Origin: F1-120-MAGs118 sp013360535
GTDB lineage: Bacteria > Planctomycetota > UBA1135 > GCA-002686595
Reading direction: 5' to 3'
NCBI GenBank assembly: GCA_026647215.1
Contig: JAPKHC010000019.1
Span: 78,653 to 142,652 of the forward strand
DNA: 64,000 nt
Part shown: positions 24,436 to 33,600 of the stretch, one piece after another
Position numbering within the stretch: the first letter of the stretch is position 1
How the letters are laid out: every line of letters starts with the position of its first letter
Notes under the pieces: generated by a model
Seen by the model: only the letters and a program-made list of their open reading frames with translations
The model's database searches: none
What the model was told of the DNA's origin: nothing
Translations under genes and position numbers: made by a program

Positions 24436-25773
24436 CTACGGCGCGCGCCGCAAGCGCGCGAAGTAGCCGCCGTCGATCGGGCCGGCGCCACGCTCCTGCG
24501 CCGTGTCGGTGTCGGGCAAGCTCTCGCGCTCTTCCTCCAGCGTCCAGCCGGAGTGGCGCGTGAGGAACGCGTCGACCGTGCGACGGTTCTCCTCGGGTTC
24601 GATCGAGCAGGTCGACCAGACGAGCCGGCCGCCGGGGCGCACGAGCTCGGCCGCGCGGTCGATCAGGCGCGTCTGGACCGTCGCGAGCTCCGCCCGCGAG
24701 GCCGGGCCGAAGCGCCAGCGCGCCTCTGGCCGCTGCGCGAGCACGCCGGTGTTGCTGCACGGCGCGTCGACGAGCACGCCGTCGAACGTGCGCGTGCCGA
24801 GCGCCTCGCCGGCGTCGGTCGCGAGCACCTCGACGCGCTCGGCGACGTGCAAGCGCTGCACGGTCGAACGCAGGCGCTCGAGGCGCGAATCGTTGGAGTC
24901 GCAAGCGATCACGCGGGCGCCAGAGGCCGCGAGCACCGCCGTCTTGCCGCCGGGCGCCGCGCACAGGTCGACGAGCTCCTCACCCGCACGCGCCTGCAGC
25001 GCTTCCGCCGCGCGCAACGCATGTTCGCCCTGGATCGTGAGCCGGCCTTCGGTGAACGCGGCGCAGCCCGTCACTTGTTCCGCAGCCGACGACGCGGCGA
25101 GCAGCACGCGCTCGTGAACGCCGTCGCGCGTCTCGACGCCGGCGCTGCGCAGCTCGTTCGCGAGCTCCGTCCGCTCGCCGGCGACGACACGCATCGAAAG
25201 CGGCGCTTCGTCGAGCGCGAGCTCGGCCAGCGCGCGCGCTTTCGCCTCGCCGTGGCGCGCGATCCAGCGCTTGAGCATCGGCGCCGGCATCGAGAGCGCG
25301 TCTTCGGCCCACAGGAGCGGATGTTCGACCGGGTCGCGGAACACGGGCTCGCGGAACGCGAGGTTGCGGCCGACGAGATCGCGGCGCGGGTCGCCCGAAC
25401 GCGCGTTCTCGAGCCGGTCGTACACACTCTTCAGGAACTCGCGCGCGATGCGGACCTTCGCGGGCCCCAGCGTCTGGCGCACGGCGTTCGAGCACTCCGA
25501 CAGCACCGCATGCGGCGGGATGCGGTCGAGGAACAGCACCTGCGCGAGTGCGACGTGCAGGTGCGCGAGCATCTCCGCGTTCTTGATCGCCGGCGCGATG
25601 GCGTGGATCACGGCGCGGATCGTGGTGCGGCGGCGCACTTCGGTGCCGAGGATGCGTCGTACGAGCCCGCGGTCGCGCGCATCGAGCTCGGCCTCGTCGG
25701 AAAAACGCTCCACGTCGCGCAAGGGCGTCGCGGAACCGGAACGAAGGATCGCGTAAGCGACGAGTCGGCTCAT
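24436..25773 (-). CDS. rsmB: 16S rRNA m5C967 methyltransferase RsmB-like
   Basis: 445 residues with the RsmB plan: an N-terminal NusB-like helical domain (about 1-140, AILRSGSATPLRDVERF, LFLDRIPPHAVLSECSNAVR) and a C-terminal Rossmann methyltransferase. SAM motif I is VDLCAAPGGKTAVLA, motif IV VDAPCSNTG, and motif VI STCSIEPEEN with the catalytic Cys, ending in the GGYFARLRR strand. It methylates C5 of a cytosine in 16S rRNA. Its ATG overlaps the fmt stop (ATGA), the classical fmt-rsmB pairing. Confidence 0.93.
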   Translation of the reverse strand: MSRLVAYAILRSGSATPLRDVERFSDEAELDARDRGLVRRILGTEVRRRTTIRAVIHAIAPAIKNAEMLAHLHVALAQVLFLDRIPPHAVLSECSNAVRQTLGPAKVRIAREFLKSVYDRLENARSGDPRRDLVGRNLAFREPVFRDPVEHPLLWAEDALSMPAPMLKRWIARHGEAKARALAELALDEAPLSMRVVAGERTELANELRSAGVETRDGVHERVLLAASSAAEQVTGCAAFTEGRLTIQGEHALRAAEALQARAGEELVDLCAAPGGKTAVLAASGARVIACDSNDSRLERLRSTVQRLHVAERVEVLATDAGEALGTRTFDGVLVDAPCSNTGVLAQRPEARWRFGPASRAELATVQTRLIDRAAELVRPGGRLVWSTCSIEPEENRRTVDAFLTRHSGWTLEEERESLPDTDTAQERGAGPIDGGYFARLRRAP

Positions 25774-26720
25774 TTCGGATGCGTCGGAGGCGTGCCGACC
25801 TTCTCGCCCTTGGAAATGCGCGCCCCGCGCAGGAATTCCGCGGCCGGCAGCGCGCGCTTGCCCGCGGCCTGCAGCTCGAGCAACTCGAGCGCGCCGCTGC
25901 CGCAGGCGACGACAAAGCGCTGGTTCGCTTCGAGCACGGTGCCCGGCGCAGCCGTCGCGTCTCCTTCGACCACTTGCGCGGCGAGCAGGTTGAGCTCGCG
26001 CCCCTTGGGATCGCAGAAACGCACGAGCGGCCACGGGTTGAAGGCACGCACCGCACGCTCGAGCTCGACCGCGGGCTTGGTCCAGTCGATCGCGCCGCGT
26101 TCCTTGCGGATCTTGCGCGCGTAGGTCGCTCGCGTCGGATCCTGCGGCGTGAACGTCGCGATTCCGTCCTCGAGCTGGTCGAGCGCCTCGACGAGCGCTT
26201 CGCCGCCGAGCACCGCGAGCGACGCGAACAGGTCGCCGGAGGTCTCGCGCGCGCCGATCGTGCGCTCCTTCGCGAGCAGCACGTCCCCTTCGTCGAGCGC
26301 GAGCACGATGCGCTGGATCGAGACGCCCGTCACCGCATCGCCTGCGAGCACCGCCGCCTGGATCGGCGACGCGCCGCGCCAGCGCGGCAGGAGCGAGCCG
26401 TGCACGTTGAGCGCACCTTGCGGGCAGAGCTCGAGCAACGCCGGCTTCAGGATCACGCCGTAGCTCGCGACACACAGCACCTCGGGCCGCAACGTGCGCA
26501 ATTCCCCGAGGAATTCGGGCGCGTGCGGGTCCGTGGGCTGGAACACCGCGAGGCCGTGGCCGCGCGCCGCGCGCACGAGCTCCGACTCCTCGACCTCGCG
26601 GCTGCGCCCGCGCGGCTTGTCGGGCAAGGTCACCAAAGCGAGCGGCCGGTGCCTCGAACGCACGAGACGTTCGAGCACCGGCGTCGCAAACGGCGGCGAT
26701 CCGAGAAAGACGGTCCGCAA
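25770..26720 (-). CDS. fmt: Methionyl-tRNA formyltransferase
   Basis: 316 residues; formylates initiator Met-tRNA using 10-formyl-tetrahydrofolate. The N-terminal domain carries VFLGSPPFATPVLERL, the catalytic NVHGSLLPRWRGASPIQ (Asn-His-Ser triad region), and a GVSIQRIV-DEGDVL segment; the C-terminal OB-like domain contains IDWTKPAVELERAVRAFNPWP. A TTG start is required at 26720 because no ATG precedes the first strand. It is 6 bases after the thioredoxin gene and overlaps rsmB by 4 bases. Confidence 0.94.
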   Translation of the reverse strand: MRTVFLGSPPFATPVLERLVRSRHRPLALVTLPDKPRGRSREVEESELVRAARGHGLAVFQPTDPHAPEFLGELRTLRPEVLCVASYGVILKPALLELCPQGALNVHGSLLPRWRGASPIQAAVLAGDAVTGVSIQRIVLALDEGDVLLAKERTIGARETSGDLFASLAVLGGEALVEALDQLEDGIATFTPQDPTRATYARKIRKERGAIDWTKPAVELERAVRAFNPWPLVRFCDPKGRELNLLAAQVVEGDATAAPGTVLEANQRFVVACGSGALELLELQAAGKRALPAAEFLRGARISKGEKVGTPPTHPK

Positions 26721-26726
26721 CGCTCG

Positions 26727-27050
26727 TCAGATCTTCGAGAGGACCGTCAGCTTGAACTTCTCGTACGGCTGGCTGCCGACGATCTGGTGCACGACCTCAC
26801 CCTTCTTGATGATCAGGAAGGTCGGGATCGCGTTGATGCCGTAGCGTGCGGGCACGTCCGGGTTGTCCTGCGTGTTCAGCTTGACGACCTTGAGCTTGCC
26901 GGCGGTCTCGTCCGCGAGCTTGTCGACGTAGGGCGACATCGCCTTGCAGGGGCCACACCACTCGGCCCAGAAGTCGACGAGGACGGGGAGTTCACTCTGC
27001 AGGACGGCGGTGTCCCAAACGGCGTCGGTGACGTCAGCGGCTTTGCTCAT
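26727..27050 (-). CDS. trxA: Thioredoxin
   Basis: 107-residue thioredoxin with the redox site WCGPC (Cys32, Cys35), the buried Asp26 of LVDFWAEWC, and the cis-proline loop NAIPTFLII. No signal peptide, so cytosolic. It is the first gene before fmt-rsmB on the minus strand; a TATTCT -10-like hexamer lies about 50 bases upstream of the ATG. With bacillithiol genes elsewhere in the window, this cell may run both thioredoxin and low-molecular-weight thiol systems. Confidence 0.95.
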   Translation of the reverse strand: MSKAADVTDAVWDTAVLQSELPVLVDFWAEWCGPCKAMSPYVDKLADETAGKLKVVKLNTQDNPDVPARYGINAIPTFLIIKKGEVVHQIVGSQPYEKFKLTVLSKI

Positions 27051-27161
27051 GGAGAGTCTCGGGAGGCTTTGGGGGGTCGGGGAGGTGAGAGGCCGAGAAT
27101 ATGGGACGCAAACGGCGGAGAGTCCACCCCGCGCGCGTTCCTGCGGCGGCGACCGCCGGGC

Positions 27162-28157
27162 TCAGGCCTTTTCGGGTTCGCCGTCGAGCTCTTCCGCGAG
27201 CGTGTGGCCCCGCTCGTCGGCTTCGCTCGGCTGCTCGACCGCGGCGATGCGCGGCAGTTCGTAGTCGCTCTCGTCCTCGTCGTCGTCGAGCCCTTCGAAC
27301 ACGCTCGCCTTGGGCGGCGCGGGCGGCTGGGGCTCGCTCGAGGCGGCGGCGGGCGCGTCGGGGTCCTCGATGCGCTCGTCCTCGAACTCGGTCTGGCGCA
27401 CGATGCTGTCGAGGTCGTCGCCGAGGTCCTCGCGCAGCGAGATCACGATGTCCGCCTGCTTCGTCTCCTGGCGCGCGCGCACGGCGCCGAGCTTGACCAG
27501 CTCGAGCAGCGCGCAGAACGCGCCGATCATCGTGCCCTTGGTCGCGCCACCCTGCTCGACCGCGTCGTCGACGAGCTCGCGCAGCGACATCGAACGCCGC
27601 GCCTTGACCGTGCGCACGAGCTGCTCGACGTAGAAGCGCAGCGGCCGGTCCTCGGTCGCGATGACGATCGACTTGTGCGCGAGCGTCTCGCGCATCAGGC
27701 GCGAGAAGGCCGCGAAAAGGTCCCAGTTCGTGACCTCGCCGAGGTCGAGGCCACCGTCGGCGTCGGTCGCGGGGCGGTAGCCGCGCTCGTGGATCTTCGA
27801 GCGCAGGTCGAAGCGGTCCTGCAGCTCGCGCGAGGCCTGCTTGAAGTGGCGGTACTCGATCAGGCGCTGGATCAGCTCATCGCGCGGGTCGAGCTCCTCG
27901 GCGAGGTCGATCGTCTCGCTCGGCAGCAGCGAGCGCGACTTGATCGCCATCAGCGTCGCCGCCATGACGAGGAAGTCGGCCGCGAGCTCGATGTCGATCT
28001 CCTCGAGCGCCTTCAGGTAACCGAGATAGCCCTCGATCACCTTCTGCAGGTTGATCTCGTGGATCTCGACCTCCTGCTCGCGCACGAGGTGCAGGAGCAG
28101 GTCCATCGGGCCGTTGAAGACCTGTTCGAGCGAAACGGTGTAGTCGCGGCTCACCAT
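27162..28157 (-). CDS. scpA: Segregation and condensation protein A
   Basis: 331-residue kleisin subunit of the SMC-ScpAB condensin. N-terminal signature FNGPMDLLLHLVREQEVEIHEI and YLGYLKALEEIDIELAADFLVMAATLMAIKSRSLLP are diagnostic. The central region is helical and a winged-helix segment lies near 200-240 (FCALLELVKLGAVRARQ). The last 90 residues form an acidic, Pro/Ala-rich tail not usual in ScpA. The ATG at 28157 overlaps the stop of the site-2 protease gene by 7 bases. No scpB is seen next to it within the window. Confidence 0.93.
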   Translation of the reverse strand: MVSRDYTVSLEQVFNGPMDLLLHLVREQEVEIHEINLQKVIEGYLGYLKALEEIDIELAADFLVMAATLMAIKSRSLLPSETIDLAEELDPRDELIQRLIEYRHFKQASRELQDRFDLRSKIHERGYRPATDADGGLDLGEVTNWDLFAAFSRLMRETLAHKSIVIATEDRPLRFYVEQLVRTVKARRSMSLRELVDDAVEQGGATKGTMIGAFCALLELVKLGAVRARQETKQADIVISLREDLGDDLDSIVRQTEFEDERIEDPDAPAAASSEPQPPAPPKASVFEGLDDDEDESDYELPRIAAVEQPSEADERGHTLAEELDGEPEKA

Positions 28158-28942
28158 AGGCCACCCGTGAGGAAGTCGATCGCGTTGAAGAGCTGGAGGG
28201 CGCCGTCCGAGAGGAGGTTCCCGAGGCCCGGCACCTGACGCAGCGCGACGACCACGCCGATCACGAGCAGCATCCCGAAGCGCTCGAGCCCGACGTAGGT
28301 CTCGCGGATCCCGGCCGGCAGGAGCCACGCCATCACGCGCGAGCCATCGAGCGGCGGGATCGGGAGCAGGTTGAACACCGTCAGCATCAGGTTCGCGTAC
28401 ACCGACATCTGGAGCACGCTGAACATCAGGTCGCGCGGCCGGTAGTCGCCGAAGGTGTAGGCCGCCTTGAGCGCGAGCAGGAACAGGATCGCGAGCAGGA
28501 AGTTCGTCACCGGGCCGGCGAGCGCGACAAGCATCATGTCGCGCAGCGGGTTGCGCAGCCGGTGGTAGCTCACGGGCACGGGCTTGGCGCCGCCGAACGG
28601 CGTCATGCCCATCAGCATCATCGCGCCCGGCAGGATGATGGTCAGGAACGGGTCGATCGACGCGATCGGATTGAGCGTGATGCGCCCGAGGTCCTTCGCG
28701 GTCGGGTCGCCGCACTTCCACGCCACCCAGGCGTGCGCCGCCTCGTGCAGGGCGAGCGAGATCACCATGAACGTGATCACGAAGGTGATCTCGACCACCT
28801 CGACGGTGCCGGAGTCGAGGCGACCCTGGACGGGAACGAGCGCGCACAACGCGGCGCCGAACAGGGCCGGAGGGTGCTCGGAAGGCAGCGACAGGCCCTG
28901 CAGGAGCGGGCGCGAGAGCTTGGAACGCAGCCAGGAAAGCAC
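28151..28942 (-). CDS. Site-2 protease family (M50) membrane metalloprotease
   Basis: About 263 residues; intramembrane zinc protease of the small YwhC/FtsH-like M50 group. Zinc motif LALHEAAHAW (HExxH) sits in an early membrane segment, and the third ligand motif FNLLPIPPLDGSRV lies in a later one. Family hallmark KCGDPTAKDLGRITLNPIASIDPFLTI follows the HExxH helix. The start is uncertain: GTG 28942 is taken, and an ATG 48 bases upstream at 28990 is possible but would sit in the divergent promoter. It overlaps scpA, a pairing frequent in bacteria. Confidence 0.88.
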   Translation of the reverse strand: MLSWLRSKLSRPLLQGLSLPSEHPPALFGAALCALVPVQGRLDSGTVEVVEITFVITFMVISLALHEAAHAWVAWKCGDPTAKDLGRITLNPIASIDPFLTIILPGAMMLMGMTPFGGAKPVPVSYHRLRNPLRDMMLVALAGPVTNFLLAILFLLALKAAYTFGDYRPRDLMFSVLQMSVYANLMLTVFNLLPIPPLDGSRVMAWLLPAGIRETYVGLERFGMLLVIGVVVALRQVPGLGNLLSDGALQLFNAIDFLTGGLW

Positions 28943-29023
28943 GGGTGCAGGGCGGGCGCGGACGGCGCTCGGGCGCGTTTTATAGCACATGGCCCCGCGC
29001 AGGGCGGGGCGGCGGGGCATGCG

Positions 29024-29029
29024 GTATCT
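29024..29029 (+). promoter_or_regulatory. -10-like element (TATCTT) before kdsD
   Basis: TATCTT lies 10 bases before ATG 29039 in the 96-base divergent gap between the protease and kdsD genes. No -35 is convincing. It resembles the hexamers before the selenoprotein candidate and several other genes here. Confidence 0.3.
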
Positions 29030-29038
29030 TCTTGCCCG

Positions 29039-30079
29039 ATGAGCGTCGACCGACGGACTGCCGTGGATACAGGGAAGACGATGGGCACGAGCGACACCGG
29101 TTCTTCCCGCGCCTCCGACCGGCTCGAACGCGCGCGCGAGGTGATCCGGGTCGAGGCCCGCACCATCGCACGGCTCGAGGGGCTGCTCGACCAGCGTTTC
29201 GTCACGGCCATCGACCTCCTGCTCGGCTGCAAGGGCAAGGTCGTCTGCACGGGCATGGGCAAGGCCGGCCTGATCGCCCAGAAGGTCTCGGCCACGCTGG
29301 CGAGCACCGGCGCGGACTCGATCTACCTGCACCCCGCCGAGGCGCTGCACGGCGACCTCGGGCGCATCCGTCCCGGCGACGTGCTGCTCGCCATGTCGAA
29401 CTCGGGCGAGACGGCCGAGGTCAAGGTCGTCGTCCCGGTCGCGCGCAAGATCGGCGCCAAGGTCATCACGCTGACCGGCAACACCCAGTCCGGCCTCGCG
29501 CAGCTCTCCGACGTCGTGCTCGACATCGGCCGCGTCGACGAGGCCTGCCCGCTCGGCCTCGCGCCGACGGCGAGCACCTCCGCGATGCTCGCGCTGGGCG
29601 ACGCGCTCGCGATGGTGCTCTCGGCCGAGCGCCGCTTCAGCCGCGAGGAGTACGCGCTCTACCACCCCGCCGGGTCGCTCGGCCGCAAGCTGATGCGCGT
29701 CGTCGAGGTCATGCGCCGCAACGCCGAGCTCCCGCTCGTGCCCGTCGGCGCCACGCTCTCCGCCACGCTGCGCATCATGGGCCACACGCCGGGCAAGCCC
29801 GGTGCGGCGCTGGTGGTCGCGACCGACGGCTCGCTCGCGGGCATCTTCACCGACGGCGACCTGCGGCGCCTCGTGGCCGAGCGTGGCGAGCTGGGCCGCG
29901 AGGACCCGATCGATCGTTTCATGACGAAGAGTCCCAAGTCGGTGCGGCCCGACCAGCTGCTCGAGGAGGCCGAGCGGCTCCTGCGCGAGTTCCGCGTCGA
30001 CCAGATCCCCGTGCTCGACGAGTCGAACCGCCCGGTCGGCCTGCTCGACGTGCAGGACATTCTCGACACGCGTCTCTAA
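29039..30079 (+). CDS. kdsD: Arabinose-5-phosphate isomerase (KdsD/KpsF)
   Basis: 346 residues: SIS sugar-isomerase domain (about 40-180) and two CBS domains (about 220-346). SIS motifs are VVCTGMGKAGLIAQKVSATLASTG, the MSNSGETAEV phosphate loop and PTASTSAMLALGDALA; the CBS part includes IFTDGDLRRL and the closing VGLLDVQDIL. It converts ribulose-5-phosphate to arabinose-5-phosphate for Kdo synthesis, the LPS inner-core sugar. Followed 11 bases later by kdsC, which confirms the pathway. Confidence 0.93.
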   Translation: MSVDRRTAVDTGKTMGTSDTGSSRASDRLERAREVIRVEARTIARLEGLLDQRFVTAIDLLLGCKGKVVCTGMGKAGLIAQKVSATLASTGADSIYLHPAEALHGDLGRIRPGDVLLAMSNSGETAEVKVVVPVARKIGAKVITLTGNTQSGLAQLSDVVLDIGRVDEACPLGLAPTASTSAMLALGDALAMVLSAERRFSREEYALYHPAGSLGRKLMRVVEVMRRNAELPLVPVGATLSATLRIMGHTPGKPGAALVVATDGSLAGIFTDGDLRRLVAERGELGREDPIDRFMTKSPKSVRPDQLLEEAERLLREFRVDQIPVLDESNRPVGLLDVQDILDTRL

Positions 30080-30090
30080 GCTTGCGCCCC

Positions 30091-30630
30091 GTGAAGGGGG
30101 AGGGTCCGGAGGCGCGTTTTGCCGAGCTCCTGAAGCCGGTGAAGCTGTGCGTGTTCGACGTCGACGGGACGTTGACCGATGGCTCCGTGCTCGTCGGGCC
30201 CGGTGGTGAGTCGTTGCGCTTCTCGGTGCAGGACGGCTTTGGCATCAAGGAGCTGCAGAAGGCCGGCCTGACGGTCGCGTGGATCACCGGGCGGCGCTCG
30301 CCCGCGACGGTCGCGCGCGCGGAGTCGCTCGGCGTCACCGAACTCAAGCTGGGCCAGCTCCACAAGACCGAGGCGCTGCGCGAGATCCAGACCCGCCTCG
30401 GCATCACGCCGCGCGAGACGGTCGCGCTCGGTGATGACCTGCCCGACCTCTCGCTGCGGCCGCTGGTCGCGTTCCTCGCCGCACCGGCCAACGCGCGCAT
30501 CGAAGTCGCCTCGCGCGCGGACTTCGTCACCCACGCGACCGGTGGCGCCGGGGCCGTGCGCGAGCTGGCCGAGCTCGTCCTGCGCGCCCAAGGTCGCTGG
30601 GCCAGCGTCGTCGCGTCCTTCGCGGAATGA
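30091..30630 (+). CDS. kdsC: 3-deoxy-D-manno-octulosonate-8-phosphate phosphatase
   Basis: 179-residue HAD-family phosphatase without a cap domain, which releases Kdo from Kdo-8-phosphate. Nucleophile motif FDVDGTLTDG (Asp23, Asp25), motif II WITGRRSPATVARAESLGV, Lys in LGQLHKTEAL, and the metal motif ALGDDLPDLS are all present. GTG 30091 is used because it gives the usual family length; TTG 30082 is an alternative. The TGA overlaps the ATG of the Lpt-like gene. Confidence 0.92.
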   Translation: MKGEGPEARFAELLKPVKLCVFDVDGTLTDGSVLVGPGGESLRFSVQDGFGIKELQKAGLTVAWITGRRSPATVARAESLGVTELKLGQLHKTEALREIQTRLGITPRETVALGDDLPDLSLRPLVAFLAAPANARIEVASRADFVTHATGGAGAVRELAELVLRAQGRWASVVASFAE

Positions 30631-33600
30631 GAAAGTTCCTCGTCTTCCTGCTGCTCGCGCTGCTCGGTGGCGGCGCGCTGTGGTGGTTCGACCGTCGCTC
30701 GCGGCGGGCGGAGACTCCCACGCCGCAGCTGCCGAAGCAGGAGCAGCCGGCCGAGCAGCCCGCGCGCACCGCGCCGGAGCCCAACCGTGGCGTGTTCACC
30801 GAGGTGAAGGACGCGGGCGGCAAGGGCGCGCAGGTGGCGCTCTCGGGCCCGCTCGACGTGTGGGCCAACGACATGAGCACAGGCGAGCCGCGCAAGCGTT
30901 CGCACCTCGTCGCTGGAGACTGCGCGACCCTCGAAGGAGGCCTGTTCGACCTGCGCGACACGACGCTCGAGCTGTTCGTGCCCGAGAGCGGCGCACGCGA
31001 GGTGCTCGCGCGCGCGCGAGAGGTCCGCGCCCGCATGCGCGTCGATCCGACGCCGGCGCTCGACGACCAGCATCCGGTGACCCTGATCGACACGGTCGTC
31101 ACCTACGAGACCGGCTCGCGCTTCGCGCCCGTGACGCTGCGCGTGCCGAAGCTGGAGTCGGTGGTCGCGCTCGAGCGTGCGCACTCCGAGGACGCGCTCA
31201 CGATCTCCGGCAACGGCATCGAGGCCTCGGGGCGCGGCCTCGACGTCGAGCGTCTGGGCGAGGTGATCCGGCTGCGCGAGGACCCGCGCGCGACCGTGCA
31301 GCTCGAGGACGGCTCGACGGCGACGCTCTCCTCGAAGGGCGCGCTCGTGCTGCGCGGGCGGCCGGATCTCGGGCCGGAACACGCGGAAATCTCGCTCGCC
31401 GAGGAAGCGCACCTCGTGCTCGCGGGGCTCGAGCCGCTCGACCTGCGCGCGCAGTCGATCGAGCTCATCGGCGTGATCGAGCGCCGCAGCGGCGCGCGCT
31501 TCCGGCCCGTGTCGATCCTGGCGCGCAACGAGGTGCTCGTCACGCCGGCGGAGGGTGTCGCACGCGGCGAGACGCTGGCGATCGAGTTCGACGAGAGCGG
31601 CAAGCACGCACGCGGCACGCTCGACGGTGGGCCGGAGCTCGACCTCGTGCTGCGCGGCGCGCGGCTCGTCGACGTGCCGATCGACCTCCTGCGCGAGGGC
31701 GAGACGCTCACGGTCAAGCTCGACGGCGCCGGCCCGCTCGAGTTCTCGCTCGGCGACGCGCGCGACTTCACGTTCACGGGTCCCGCGCGGCTGCAGCTGC
31801 CGGCGGTCGGTGCGGTGCTCGAGTGCGACTCGTCGATCCGCGGGCAGGGCGTGATCGTCGGCGGCGTCGAGGAGCGCGAGCTCGTCGCCGACGGCAACGT
31901 GCGCTTCCGTTACGAGGACTCGACGCTCACGACCGCGGCGCTCAAGCTGCGCTCGTACGTCGACGAAGAGGGCCGCACGGCCGCGGAACTGGTGTGCGAG
32001 CAGGGCACGCGCGTCGTCGGTCGACTCGCCGACGGCGACGAGGTGACGCTCGAAGCGCGCGGCGGTCTCGTGGCGCGGCGCTCGCGCTCGGGCACGCGCC
32101 TGCCCTACGCGCGCAACGTCTCGTTCGAGGTGCGCGGCAAGCGACCGATCGCCGGTCGCGCGGCGCTCGTCACCGACCTCGATGTCGACGAACGCAGCTT
32201 CGTCGCGGAAGGTGACGTCGAGGTCGTCACCGCCGAAGGGCGCGGCACGGGAGAACGCTTCGAGGCCCGCTCGGAGCTCACGGGCGAGCTCTCGGGCACG
32301 CTCGAGCGCCCGGCACGGCTCGAGACGCAGGAGGGCTGGTTCGAGGCGCTGTTCCTCGACGTCGAGGAGCACGTGATCGATGCGCGCGGTGCGGCGAGCG
32401 CGTCGGTGAAGCACGGCGGTCTCGCGCACGAGATCGACGCGGGCTGGATCGTCGCGCAGCGCAAGAATCCCGTCGAGGACGACCCGACGCCGGCGGACCT
32501 CGTGCTCGATGCGGGCGGCGACGTGCACATCGTGCGCAGCGCGCCGCAGAGCCACCTCGACGTGCGTGCGCAGCGCTTCCACGCCGAGGCCGACGAGTTC
32601 ACCGACGCGCAAGGCAAGCTCGACTTCGAGCCGACGCTCGTCATCGCGGCCGGCGACGTCGCCTTCGAGATCGACCAGTCCGGCGTGCACCGCGAGGGCG
32701 CGGCGGGGCGGCTGGAGCTGCGCGGCGACCGCTCGGGCGAGCTCGAGCCCGCAGCGGGCGGCAAGGTCTCGCTCACGGGCGAGATCGAGGGCCGTCCGGG
32801 CCGCTTCGACCTGCTCGCGGACCGCATCGAGTTCAACCCCGAGCGCCTGCTCGCGTCGGGTTTCGAGCTCGAGCTCGACGGCGTCGTCTCGGGCCTCTCC
32901 GCGGAAGCGAGCGATCCGCAGGCGCGGCGCGTGCGCGTGATCGGCGGCCTGATGTCGCTCGACCGCTCGCTGCTCGCGCTGACGCGCGGCGTCTACATCG
33001 GCGGCAAGACGCGCGACCTCGAGCCGTGGTCGCTCGACGCCGAGCTCGTGCTCCTGCGCAGCAAGCCGCTCTCGGGCGACATGGACGAGCGCGACGTGCC
33101 GGCCGCGCTGGTCGACATCATCGCCGAAGGCTCGGTGCAGGTCTCGGTCGCGCCGCTGGGCCGTGCGCGCTCGCGCGTGCTGACGCTCGACCACGACTCG
33201 CGCCGCATCACGCTGCTCGGCGATCCGGACTCCGAGGAGAACCGCGAGGCCACCATCGAGCGCGGCGGCGTCGCGTGGCGCTCGAGCGAGTTCACTTTCG
33301 ACCTCGCCTCGGGCTTCCTGCAGTCGGCCGCGGGGCGCGTGCTCTCCGACCCGAGCCTGCCGGAGAGCTGGTCCTACAGCTACGACGCGCTCGAGCCGCT
33401 CCTGCTCGAGGACCGCAACGCGCTCGTGTTCCGCCAGCCCGTGTGGCGCAGCGGCGCTTCGCTCGTGCGCGCGAACTGGGCGATCCTGTGGGTCGATCAG
33501 GCCGAGTGGAACAAGCTCGGCAGCGGCTCGCGCGAGGAGCCGCTCGTCCCCGATCCCGACTCCGCCGCAGCGCGCCGCCTGCCGACGCGCATGCTCGGCG